Origin: Sagittula marina
GTDB taxonomy: Bacteria > Pseudomonadota > Alphaproteobacteria > Rhodobacterales > Rhodobacteraceae
Direction of reading: 5' to 3'
Assembly (NCBI RefSeq): GCF_014196795.1
Contig: NZ_JACIEJ010000001.1
Location: forward strand, 496,001 to 560,000
DNA: 64,000 bases
The translations under genes and the position numbers were made by a program. The notes under the pieces were generated by a model. The model was not told where the DNA came from and made no database searches. It was given only the letters and a program-made list of their open reading frames with translations. Positions 55,966 through 64,000 of this stretch are shown here, piece after piece; position 1 is the first letter of the stretch; each line of letters starts with the position of its first letter.

Positions 55966-57435
55966 TTATTGCGTCCAGCGCACAGCCGTCAGGTCCGTGG
56001 CCTGCGTGGGCTGGTTTTGCCACAGGCCCTCCAGGCGCGCATCAGCCACCGTGGGAAAGGCGAGCTGGAACAGATATGCGTTGACGTGATCCTCGGCAAT
56101 CATGCGCTGGGCGTCCTGCAGCAAGGTGGTGCGCTCCGCCGGATCCGAGGTGGCGCCAAGCGCGTCGAATACGGCGACCAACTCCGGCGCGCCATATTGG
56201 AAATAGTAGTCGGGCCGCGCGTAAATGCTGATGTCCATTGGCTCCGTATGGCTGACGATGGTCAGGCCGAAGTCCTTGCCGCGAAACACTTCTTCGAGCC
56301 ACTGCGCCCATTCGAGGTTGGTGATCTGCGTCTCGATCCCCACGGCACGCAACTGCGATGCGATGATCTCCCCGCCCCGGCGTGCATAAGACGGCGGCGG
56401 CAGCTTCAGCGTGGTCTCGAACCCGTCGGGATAGCCCGCCTCTGCCAGCAGCGCCTTCGCCTGTTCGGGATCAAAGGCCGACAGATTGGTCAGGTCGAGG
56501 TAATCGGGATTGTGCGGCGCGAAATGCGTGCCGATGGGGGTGCCATAGCCATACATTGCGCCGTCGATCACGGCCTGCCGGTCGATGGCATGCGCCACGG
56601 CCGCACGCACCTTGGGATTGTCGAAGGGCGCCTCACCATTGTTCATGGCAAGGATCGTCTCGCCTTCGGTGGACCCCACAAGAACCTGGAACCGCGGATC
56701 GGCCTCGAAGATGGGCAGGTTTTCAGGCGCGGGGAAGCCGGCGAAGGCGTCCACATCCTGCGCCATCACCGCAGCAAAGGCCGCCGTCGGGTCGGAGATG
56801 AATTTGAACGTCGCCTCCGTCAGGGCGGGGGCCTTCCCCCAGTAATCGTCAAAGGCGGTCAGCGTGATGCTGTCGCCCTGCCGCCAGTCAGCAAAGCGGA
56901 ACGGGCCGGTGCCCACGGGCGCGCTCTTTATGGTCTCAATGCTCTCAGGCGCGACGATCACCGCATCGCCCCAGGCAAGGTTGAACAGCAGGTTGCCCTC
57001 CGGCTTTGACAGGGTCAGCCGCACGGTGCGGGCGTCAACCACCTCCACCGTTTCGATCGCCTCGAAAAGTGGCTTTTGCGCGTTCACGCTGTCGTCTGCC
57101 CGCGCCCTGTCGAGCGAGAACTTCACATCTTCGGCGTCAAAGCTGGTGCCATCGTGAAAGGTCGCCTCCGCCAGGGTGAAGGTGTAGGTCAGCCCGTCGT
57201 CAGAGATCTCCCAGCTTTGTGCCAGCGCGGGCTGCACGGCGCCGGTCTGGTCGAAGCGGGTCAACCCTTCGAAAACATTGGCATATAAAACACTGTCGAT
57301 GGCCCCTGCGGCGGCGGACGTCGGATCCAGATGCGGGGGTTCCAGTTGCAAGGCGATGGTCAGGTCGGTCTGCTGCGCCGCGGCCGCGCTGGCGGACAAT
57401 GCAAATGCGGCGACAATGAGGCGGCTGAAGGTCAT
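55966..57435 (-). CDS. Dipeptide/oligopeptide ABC transporter, binding protein (family 5)
   Basis: A 489-residue periplasmic protein with the signal peptide MTFSRLIVAAFALSASAAAAQ. Family 5 features include EPPHLDPTSAAAG, YANVFEGLTRFD, ATFHDGTSFDAEDVKFSLDR, VGTGPFRFADW, and the later VRAAVAHAIDRQAVIDGAMY and DPEQAKALLAEAGYPDG. It delivers peptide-like solutes to the DppBC permease. First gene of the minus-strand operon that also contains the fused ATPase and probably the P1 peptidase. Confidence 0.93.
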   Translation of the reverse strand: MTFSRLIVAAFALSASAAAAQQTDLTIALQLEPPHLDPTSAAAGAIDSVLYANVFEGLTRFDQTGAVQPALAQSWEISDDGLTYTFTLAEATFHDGTSFDAEDVKFSLDRARADDSVNAQKPLFEAIETVEVVDARTVRLTLSKPEGNLLFNLAWGDAVIVAPESIETIKSAPVGTGPFRFADWRQGDSITLTAFDDYWGKAPALTEATFKFISDPTAAFAAVMAQDVDAFAGFPAPENLPIFEADPRFQVLVGSTEGETILAMNNGEAPFDNPKVRAAVAHAIDRQAVIDGAMYGYGTPIGTHFAPHNPDYLDLTNLSAFDPEQAKALLAEAGYPDGFETTLKLPPPSYARRGGEIIASQLRAVGIETQITNLEWAQWLEEVFRGKDFGLTIVSHTEPMDISIYARPDYYFQYGAPELVAVFDALGATSDPAERTTLLQDAQRMIAEDHVNAYLFQLAFPTVADARLEGLWQNQPTQATDLTAVRWTQ

Positions 57436-57601
57436 GACGAGGCGTCTCCCGTAACGTGGTTACGTCAGTGTTGAGGCTTTCGCGCCGCCGCTGCAACCGT
57501 GTTGCGATATTCGTCTGTCGCGAAAACTCCCGTTGCGCGCCATGGTTGTGCCGCGATTGCGCACGATATCCTGGTTAATCGACGGTGAAGGGGGACCGGG
57601 A

Positions 57602-58840
57602 ATGCTGGCAGCAATGTTGAATCTCGTGACAACGACAAAAGGACAGTGCCATCGCGCGCCTCCCGTCTCCGACGGGATCACGCTTGCCTTCCCGGAGGTG
57701 CATTTTGCCGTCCCGCCCGTGATGACGGTCGCCCAAATACCCCTGCCGTGTCGCGCGCTGGGCGCGTTGCCCCATGACCCCAACCCGGTGTTGGAGGCGC
57801 TGGCCGATGCCTTTGCCACGCTGACGCAACAGGGGCTGTATCACCATGACGAGCTTCACCCGGCCATGCTGCGCGCCGCGATGGTGGACCTCTATCGCCG
57901 CGAGGTTCTGGCCGGGGGCCACGCGCGCTTTGTACGCACGATCATCGCACTTGGCCTGGGGAATGTGGCGGTGCGCCACGTTGTCCAGGGGCTGCGCGCG
58001 CTCAAGGCGGAACCCTACGAAATCCTCGCCCGCTCTATGGCAAAATGGTGCAAGGCGCATGGTTATGTGGAGATCCCCGATGATGTGCCGGCGCTTGACC
58101 GTCTGGATATCCCCTTCGCACGTCTGAACCGTATCGCGCCGCTGGGTGTGCGCATCGCGCGCTGGATGGCGGAGCATCCAGATCACGTCGTTATTCCGGA
58201 CCGCCACTGGAAGGGGGCGCTGGGCCACTATTGCGACGATAACGTGGACCGTGCGCGTCGTCTTGAACAACGTGATTTCCACAAGATCGCGGCCCGGTTC
58301 GAAGATCGTCACACCATCGCCATCGCCGAGGCGCTGCGCCTGCTGAACCGGGGTGATGTGATCCGCCAGATGGATCGGCCCGTGCATAGCTGGACCGGCG
58401 CGACACAAGCCACGACCCAAACCGTCCAACTGGATAGCGGTGCGACGCTGATGGCTGTCACCGATGATGCCGGTCTGTCGCTCTTTGCCATGCCAGACGC
58501 CGAGGCAGCGGACATCATCGCCGACGACCTGCTGATCTATCTCTCTGATGCAGAGATCGCTGCTCGGTGCACACACCTTGGGCAGATGCATCTCGCGACC
58601 GCGCTGCATGTCCTGGCCAGCCGCCATGCGAATGTCAGAAACCCGCGGTTCGGGCGGCTGTCCCTGCCGGACCCGTCGGATGACACCACTGTGCATGTGA
58701 CACTGACCGACGGGGAGCAGCGCTTTGACTTACGCCTCACCCCGTCTGGAGCGACCCTGAAATCGGCACAAGACGGCGTGCATATGTATTTGCCACGTGG
58801 GCAATTGACGCCCTATTCGGCGCGCCTTGCCCACCGCTGA
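57602..58840 (+). CDS. DMP19-like (DUF4375) protein
   Basis: A 412-residue cytoplasmic protein without membrane segments. The region LTQQGLYHHDELHPAMLRAA, VDLYRREVLAGGHARFVRTI resembles the GG-H/F-Q pattern of DMP19 (DUF4375) domains near residues 75-115; the rest is mixed helix and strand with no catalytic motif I recognise. The start at ATG 57602 is chosen with GGGGGACCGGGA upstream. It lies divergent from the dipeptide ABC operon. DMP19 proteins are mostly uncharacterised. Confidence 0.55.
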   Translation: MLAAMLNLVTTTKGQCHRAPPVSDGITLAFPEVHFAVPPVMTVAQIPLPCRALGALPHDPNPVLEALADAFATLTQQGLYHHDELHPAMLRAAMVDLYRREVLAGGHARFVRTIIALGLGNVAVRHVVQGLRALKAEPYEILARSMAKWCKAHGYVEIPDDVPALDRLDIPFARLNRIAPLGVRIARWMAEHPDHVVIPDRHWKGALGHYCDDNVDRARRLEQRDFHKIAARFEDRHTIAIAEALRLLNRGDVIRQMDRPVHSWTGATQATTQTVQLDSGATLMAVTDDAGLSLFAMPDAEAADIIADDLLIYLSDAEIAARCTHLGQMHLATALHVLASRHANVRNPRFGRLSLPDPSDDTTVHVTLTDGEQRFDLRLTPSGATLKSAQDGVHMYLPRGQLTPYSARLAHR

Positions 58841-59013
58841 TACATGTCTGACGCCGCGTTTCAGTCTCGGAGCTTCCTGTGTGTGTCACCAAATGATATG
58901 TAGCGCTGCGCTGCGGCATGTGATACGTCCGCGCAACTTTATGACGCGTGGCGCGTTTCTCACGACATATCGTGAGCCGTGCGCTGCCGTCGTTTTGGAG
59001 GGAGGAGCCAAGC

Positions 59014-59841
59014 ATGAGCACCACTGGACAGTCTCGGGCCAAGACGCCTGAGGACATTCGAAACGCCAAAGGCGGCGCGCCTTTGGTGAGCCTGACGGCC
59101 TACACGACGCCGATGGCGCAGATGATGGACGATCATGTGGATTTCGTCCTTGTGGGCGACTCCGTCGGGATGGTTCTGCATGGGCTCGAATCCACTCTTG
59201 GCGTCACGATGGAGATGATGATCCTCCACGGCCAGGCTGTGGCGCGTGGCCTGAAAACGGCCATGATGGTCGTGGACATGCCCTTCGGATCTTACGAGGA
59301 AACAAAAGAACAGGCCTTCCGCAACGCGGCCCGCATCCTGCGCGAGACCGGCGCACCGGCAGTCAAGCTCGAAGGTGGGGTGGACATGGCGGAAACGATT
59401 CGCTTTCTCACCGCGCGCGGTGTTCCCGTGATGGCGCACATCGGCCTGACACCACAATCGATTCACACGCTTGGTGGCTACAAGGTGCAGGGCCGCGGTG
59501 CAGCGGCCGGCAAGTTGATGGCCGACGCCCGCGCCGTCGCGGAGGCCGGAGCTTTTGCCGTGGTTCTGGAAAAGGTGCCACAGGGCCTTGCCGATGCGGT
59601 CACCGCGCAGCTGAAGATCCCGACAATCGGGATTGGCGCATCCGCGGGCTGTGACGGCCAGATCCTCGTGGTCGATGACATGCTGGGGCTGTTCACGGCC
59701 TTCAAGCCGAAGTTCGTCAAGCGTTATGGTACATTGGGCGAAGACGGAGAGGCCGCCATTGCGGCCTACGCGGCCGAGGTTCGTGCGCGCCAATTCCCAG
59801 GGCCCGAGCATGTCTTTTCTGACGTGGAACGCTCCGCATGA
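59014..59841 (+). CDS. panB: 3-methyl-2-oxobutanoate hydroxymethyltransferase
   Basis: A 275-residue enzyme that makes ketopantoate from ketoisovalerate and methylene-tetrahydrofolate, the first step of pantothenate and CoA synthesis. Visible motifs are [10 protein letters not shown] (metal-binding Asp), [37 protein letters not shown] and the [23 protein letters not shown] block. The ATG at 59014 follows GGAGGGAGGAG. The stop overlaps the panC start as ATGA. Confidence 0.97.
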   Translation: MSTTGQSRAKTPEDIRNAKGGAPLVSLTAYTTPMAQMMDDHVDFVLVGDSVGMVLHGLESTLGVTMEMMILHGQAVARGLKTAMMVVDMPFGSYEETKEQAFRNAARILRETGAPAVKLEGGVDMAETIRFLTARGVPVMAHIGLTPQSIHTLGGYKVQGRGAAAGKLMADARAVAEAGAFAVVLEKVPQGLADAVTAQLKIPTIGIGASAGCDGQILVVDDMLGLFTAFKPKFVKRYGTLGEDGEAAIAAYAAEVRARQFPGPEHVFSDVERSA

Positions 59842-60719
59842 CCCGGCAGGATCAGATCGTCTTCGATCACGCTGCCCGAAATCCGCAGATCATCCGCAGC
59901 CTGCGGGACCTGCGCACAAAGGTTGCTGAATGGCGCAAGGACGGCGCGCGCATTGGCGTCGTGCCCACGATGGGCGCGCTGCACGACGGGCATTTGTCGC
60001 TGGTGAAGGCCGCCAAGCACGACTGCGACCGGGTGATCGTGACGCTCTTCGTGAATCCGGCGCAGTTCAACAATCCCTCCGACCTGGACAGCTATCCGCG
60101 CACGGAAGACAGCGATTGTGACAAGCTCGCGCCATTTGCGGTGGACGTGCTGTATGCGCCGGATGTGGATCAGATGTATCCGACGGGCTTTGCCACCACC
60201 GTATCGGTGAGCGGTCTGACCGACGTATTGTGCGGCGCGCACCGTCCTGGGCACTTCGATGGCGTGGCCACGATCGTGACCAAATTGTTCATGCAAAGCG
60301 GCGCGGACAAGGCCTATTTCGGTGAGAAGGACTTTCAGCAATTGCAGGTGGTGCGCCGCATGACGCGCGATCTGGATCTGCCCATTGAGGTCATCGGATG
60401 TCCCACCGTACGCGAGCGCGACGGGCTGGCCATGTCTTCGCGCAATGAGCGCCTGTCTGACACGGCGCGGGGGCAGGCTGCGGGCCTGATCCGGGAAATG
60501 CGCCGGATGGCCGAGGGTCTGCGCGCGGGGGGCGGGGTCGCCGACCTGCGGGCCGTGGCCGAGGCACAGTTGCTGCAAGACGGTTTTACAGAGGTCGACT
60601 ATCTCGATCTGCGAGGGGCAGAGGATTTGGAATGCCAGGAACGCCTGTCAGGCGAGGGTCGCTTGTTCGCCGCCGCATGGATTGATGGCGTGCGCCTGAT
60701 CGATAATATCCCAGTGTAA
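59838..60719 (+). CDS. panC: Pantothenate synthetase
   Basis: A 293-residue enzyme that joins pantoate to beta-alanine with ATP. The adenylate-forming motifs are present: [14 protein letters not shown] (HxGH-like) near residue 44, [15 protein letters not shown], and MSSRNERLS (the KMSKS-like loop). It is coupled to panB by the ATGA overlap. The last step of the pathway; panD is not in the window. Confidence 0.97.
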   Translation: MTRQDQIVFDHAARNPQIIRSLRDLRTKVAEWRKDGARIGVVPTMGALHDGHLSLVKAAKHDCDRVIVTLFVNPAQFNNPSDLDSYPRTEDSDCDKLAPFAVDVLYAPDVDQMYPTGFATTVSVSGLTDVLCGAHRPGHFDGVATIVTKLFMQSGADKAYFGEKDFQQLQVVRRMTRDLDLPIEVIGCPTVRERDGLAMSSRNERLSDTARGQAAGLIREMRRMAEGLRAGGGVADLRAVAEAQLLQDGFTEVDYLDLRGAEDLECQERLSGEGRLFAAAWIDGVRLIDNIPV

Positions 60720-60802
60720 GTGTCGGGATGGGGGCGGACGCTGTCTGGCTACGCCAGAGGCGCCCCGCCCACCATCCCGCAGAACAGCCCGCGCGTTTCG
60801 CG

Positions 60803-61402
60803 TCACCCCGCCTTGCGCAGATCTGCGATCATGGCGTCGATGTTGCCGCGCCGGCGATCCAACATCGCGCCAACTTCTGTCCTTTCGGTCAGAAGCATAT
60901 TGATGCCTTCGATAAACATGTTGAACATCAGGGGTTTGCCAGCGCGGTCGGAGACGTGGAACGTCACCTCAAAGGGGGCTTGCCCCTTCAGGTATGCCAT
61001 CGTTTTTACCTCGTAATAATTCTTCACCGCACGGACGCCCTGTACTTCCAGCCGTCCACCGATGAATTCGCGGAAACGAGAGCCATATTTGCGCGAGATA
61101 TAGCCGGTAAAGGCATCGGTAAACGCCTTCTTTTGTGCGGCCGATGCGCTGCGCCCATCCGCCCCCATCGCATAGGCGGCAATGTAGGAGGTGTCGGCAT
61201 ATCGGCGGAAGATGCGTTCGAAATCACCATACATGGCCCCCGGCGATTTGCCGGACGCGATAACGGAATTGACCTGTCCGACCAGCCCCTCCACAAGGCC
61301 GCGCGCCTGCGAATCGTTCAGCGCCCAGGCGGGCAACGGGGCTGCAACGGTCAACGCGCCTGCAATGGTCAAAAAATGGCGGCGGGTAAAGAATTGGTCC
61401 AT
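60803..61402 (-). CDS. mlaC: Phospholipid-binding periplasmic protein MlaC
   Basis: A 199-residue secreted protein with a Tat-like start (TRRHFLTIAGALTVAAPLPAWA). The mature part matches the Tol_Tol/Ttg2D family: YGDFERIFRRYADTSYIAAYAMG, FTDAFTGYISRKYGSRFREF, and FNMFIEGINMLLTERTEVGAMLDRRRGNIDAMIADL. MlaC ferries phospholipid between MlaA in the outer membrane and MlaFEDB in the inner membrane. The ABC part is not in this window. Confidence 0.9.
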   Translation of the reverse strand: MDQFFTRRHFLTIAGALTVAAPLPAWALNDSQARGLVEGLVGQVNSVIASGKSPGAMYGDFERIFRRYADTSYIAAYAMGADGRSASAAQKKAFTDAFTGYISRKYGSRFREFIGGRLEVQGVRAVKNYYEVKTMAYLKGQAPFEVTFHVSDRAGKPLMFNMFIEGINMLLTERTEVGAMLDRRRGNIDAMIADLRKAG

Positions 61403-61457
61403 GTAAAAGCACTCCTTCGGGTCAATCAGCGGTCTTGTCCGCAAGAATCGTCGAGGC

Positions 61458-62207
61458 TCAAAATCCAGACGTATCCAGCGCCATCGGGTCAATCTCCTCG
61501 GCCTCTGGCGCGGTTTCGCCCAATTCGAACCTGCGGTTCTGCAAATAAATCAGCCGCATCTGCGCATAACTGTCGGCGCTATCATACAGCACGGACTCAA
61601 CGGTGTCCGAATATTCGCTGCGCGAGATCAGCTTGTCGGCGATATTCGCAGCAGGGCCCAGGTATCTTTCTGGCGCGGGCACGATATAGCTGATCGGGTT
61701 CGTGAACAGATCCACCACGCGCCCGGTGGCGTCTCGTTCGGTTGACGGACCCAGGAGCGGGAGCTCCACATAGGCCCCTTCGGGCAAGCCCCAGACCGCC
61801 AATGTCTCGCCAAAATCGCTTGTGTCTTCCACCAGGCCCCATTCAGAGGCAGGGTCCATCACGGTCAATCCAACGGTTGTGTTCAAGGCAAACCGTAACG
61901 TGTTTTTCGTCGCACGCCACAGGCGCAATTGAAGCAATTGATTTACAATTGTTTGCGGTGTTCCTGCCGTGTCGGCAAAACCAGCCACGGCCAGCTTCGT
62001 GCCCTGAGGCAATCCATCTGACAGGCCGGTGCCGTTGTCCTTGAGCAATCTTTCATCGACCCGCCGGTTGAAATCGTGAATGCGACGATTGGTGCCCTCT
62101 TGCGGATCCCATATGCCATCGGGGGCCTCTCCCGGTCCGGGAGTGGAGCATCCGGCCAATACGATGGCCACCATCAGGCTGGCCAAAACCCCACGTCGTG
62201 CGGTCAT
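61458..62207 (-). CDS. mlaA: Outer-membrane lipoprotein MlaA (VacJ)
   Basis: A 249-residue lipoprotein: the signal ends in the lipobox LAGC (Cys near residue 19). The core has DPQEGTNRRIHDFNRRVDE, the GFADTAGTPQTIVNQLLQ-like region and FGETLAVWGLPEGAYVELPLLGPSTERD, all standard in VacJ/MlaA. It removes misplaced phospholipid from the outer leaflet. It is upstream of mlaC on the same strand, so the two form an operon. The ATG at 62207 gives the correct signal sequence. Confidence 0.92.
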   Translation of the reverse strand: MTARRGVLASLMVAIVLAGCSTPGPGEAPDGIWDPQEGTNRRIHDFNRRVDERLLKDNGTGLSDGLPQGTKLAVAGFADTAGTPQTIVNQLLQLRLWRATKNTLRFALNTTVGLTVMDPASEWGLVEDTSDFGETLAVWGLPEGAYVELPLLGPSTERDATGRVVDLFTNPISYIVPAPERYLGPAANIADKLISRSEYSDTVESVLYDSADSYAQMRLIYLQNRRFELGETAPEAEEIDPMALDTSGF

Positions 62208-62411
62208 ATCTTTCGCCCCCAGCAAAAACCTTTGGAAACCTATCATATTTCCTTACAAGACTCTTTAATTTGATTTTGTATTGTGCCCAAGAAACCGGGC
62301 TCAATTCCAGTCTCATGTGGCACAATGGCGACAAGGGGCACGGGATTGTCTTAAGATTTTTGCAGCACGTAGTCGGCAGTTAACGTATTTTGTGGGGGCC
62401 AGAGGGGCATT

Positions 62412-64000
62412 ATGAGTAGCCAGACAAAAGACACCGGGCGAGAGGAGCTGCGCGCCGCACGCCGGCAGTCGCGGCAATACTACTGGTTTGTGGGGATCTT
62501 CAGCGCCTTGGTGAACCTGCTGATGCTGACGGGCCCGATGTATATGTTGCAGGTGTACGACCGGGTGTTGGGGTCGCGGTCGGTGGCGACGCTTATTGCG
62601 CTGACGGTTCTGGTGATCTTTCTCTATTCGATGATGGGCCTGCTGGATTATGTGCGAGGGCGCGTCATGGGCCGTGTCGCTGCTCGTTTTCAGGCGGCGC
62701 TGGATTTGCGGGTTTTTGACGCGGTGCTGCGGCGCGCGGCGGTGCAGCCTGATGAGTTGTCTCAAACCGGCCTGCGGGATCTGGAATCCGTGCAGCGTCT
62801 GATGTCCTCGCCCGTGCTTTTGGCGGCATTCGACATTCCCTGGACGCCTGTCTTCTTGTTCGGTTTGTTCATCTTCCACCCTTGGATGGGGTCTCTTGCG
62901 GTGGTGGGCGGTGGCTTTCTGATCTGCGTGACGATTGCCAACCAGATCATCTCTCGCGACCCCACACTCAAAAGCAACATGGCGGTGATGCAGGCCGAGC
63001 GCACCTCCGACCAGATCCGCAGTGAGGCAGAGATGGTGCAGGCATTGGGAATGCGCAGCGATGCCTTCACCCGTTGGATCGGGGCGCGTGGACAGGCCCT
63101 GTCGGGGCAGATCACCTCTGCCGACATCACGGGTACATTCACGACGTTCACCAAAGCCTTCCGCATGTTGCTGCAATCGCTGATGCTGGGGCTCGGGGCT
63201 TACCTGGTGCTGCAGGGCGAACTCAGCTCCGGCGCGATGATCGCCGGGTCAATCCTGATGGGCCGTGCCCTGGCGCCGATCGAACTGGCCATTGGCCAAT
63301 GGCCGCTGGTGACACGGGCGCGCAAGGGGTGGGACAATCTTGCCCAGCTCCTGACCGAAGTCCCCGCGGAGAAAGAGCGCACAGCCCTGCCCAAACCCGC
63401 CGCGCGGCTTGACGTGCAGCAGGCCACGGTGGTCGCCCCGGGTGAACAGCAGGCGGCGCTGAGGATGATTTCCTTCAACGTCAATCCGGGCGAGGCCATC
63501 GGTGTGATCGGCCCGTCCGGCTCCGGCAAATCCACGCTGGCGCGGGCGCTCACCGGGATCTGGCGACCCGCGGGTGGTAAGATCCGGCTCGATGGCGCAT
63601 CGCTTGATCAATACGGGCCAGATGTCCTCGGCCACCACATCGGCTATCTGCCGCAGCGCGTGACGTTGTTCGACGGCACCATCGCGGAAAACATCGCCCG
63701 CCTGTCACCGCAGCCGGATGCCGGAGCCGTGGTCGAAGCAGCCAAGAAGGCCGATGCCCATGACATGATCCTCAAGCTGCCGCAGGGCTACGACACGCGC
63801 GTCACCTCCATCGGGGGGCGCCTGTCCGGCGGGCAGATGCAACGCATCGGTCTGGCGCGGGCGATGTACGGCGACCCGGTGATCCTTGTGCTGGATGAAC
63901 CGAACTCGAACCTCGACAACGAGGGGTCGGAGGCGGTGAACACTGCCATCAAGGGGTTCAAGGCGGCGGGCAAATCCGTGCTGATCATGGCGCACCGACC
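62412..64000 (+). CDS. Type I secretion ABC transporter (PrtD family), partial
   Basis: The frame starts with ATG at 62412 (MSSQTKDTGREELRAARRQSRQYYW) and is open to the window end, so the C-terminus is missing; 529 residues are visible. Five or six helices (YWFVGIFSALVNLLMLTGPMYML onward) are followed by an ATPase with Walker A GPSGSGKST, signature LSGGQMQR and Walker B ILVLDEPNSNLD. PrtD-type exporters, with an HlyD-like adaptor and TolC, secrete RTX proteins; the adaptor probably follows just beyond the window. Confidence 0.92.
   Translation, partial: MSSQTKDTGREELRAARRQSRQYYWFVGIFSALVNLLMLTGPMYMLQVYDRVLGSRSVATLIALTVLVIFLYSMMGLLDYVRGRVMGRVAARFQAALDLRVFDAVLRRAAVQPDELSQTGLRDLESVQRLMSSPVLLAAFDIPWTPVFLFGLFIFHPWMGSLAVVGGGFLICVTIANQIISRDPTLKSNMAVMQAERTSDQIRSEAEMVQALGMRSDAFTRWIGARGQALSGQITSADITGTFTTFTKAFRMLLQSLMLGLGAYLVLQGELSSGAMIAGSILMGRALAPIELAIGQWPLVTRARKGWDNLAQLLTEVPAEKERTALPKPAARLDVQQATVVAPGEQQAALRMISFNVNPGEAIGVIGPSGSGKSTLARALTGIWRPAGGKIRLDGASLDQYGPDVLGHHIGYLPQRVTLFDGTIAENIARLSPQPDAGAVVEAAKKADAHDMILKLPQGYDTRVTSIGGRLSGGQMQRIGLARAMYGDPVILVLDEPNSNLDNEGSEAVNTAIKGFKAAGKSVLIMAHR

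Overview
The window reads as a chromosomal segment of a GC-rich marine-type alphaproteobacterium, most likely family Rhodobacteraceae (Roseobacter group). The grounds are the gene content and regulation: a CIRCE-controlled groESL operon, rnhB followed by the cell-cycle methyltransferase ccrM with GANTC sites in its leader, a petABC bc1 operon, an FNR-type box ahead of a bd oxidase, and many ABC uptake systems. This assignment comes from protein motifs, not a database search.

0-10 kb: an LpxH-like phosphatase cut by the window edge, a heptanucleotide repeat, groES-groEL, a small ribbon-helix-helix-like protein, rnhB-ccrM, a drug/metabolite transporter, a chemoreceptor and aroC. 10-17 kb: a TPP riboswitch and thiBPQ, then petABC on the other strand. 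17-22.8 kb: an outer-membrane barrel, a GST, xerC with its DUF484 partner, a small monooxygenase, a secreted PASTA protein, an atypical response regulator and a hemerythrin. 22.8-29.1 kb: a complete cydDCABX set (exporter, bd oxidase and the 44-residue CydX) with an FNR-type site between cydC and cydA.

29.9-38.8 kb: a catabolic ABC operon headed by a creatinase-fold (M24) protein that has lost four of five metal ligands. It ends in a frameshifted THI5-like binding protein and a frameshifted Asp/hydantoin racemase, and is flanked by an RpiR regulator and an HD hydrolase. 38.8-45.5 kb is a gene graveyard: a decayed 5'-nucleotidase carrying a second heptanucleotide repeat, an intact glycosyltransferase, an intact amphi-Trp protein, a beheaded HprK-like kinase, and scraps of trbG, an antitoxin-like HTH gene and a large serine recombinase, ending at a tRNA-Ser(GGA) gene. 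This looks like an old, heavily eroded integrated element.

45.7-64 kb: capsule-export genes (kpsE/kpsT type, no kpsM seen), an ArsR regulator with an ArsP-like permease, a uracil-DNA glycosylase-like protein, an SseB protein, a self-cleaving P1 peptidase beside a five-gene-type dipeptide ABC system, a DMP19-like protein, panBC, mlaC-mlaA and the start of a type I secretion ABC transporter running off the end. No wholly new defence or mobile system stands out. The most unusual items are the metal-less M24 protein, the two heptamer repeats (one sets a reading frame) and the amphi-Trp/HprK-like remnant.
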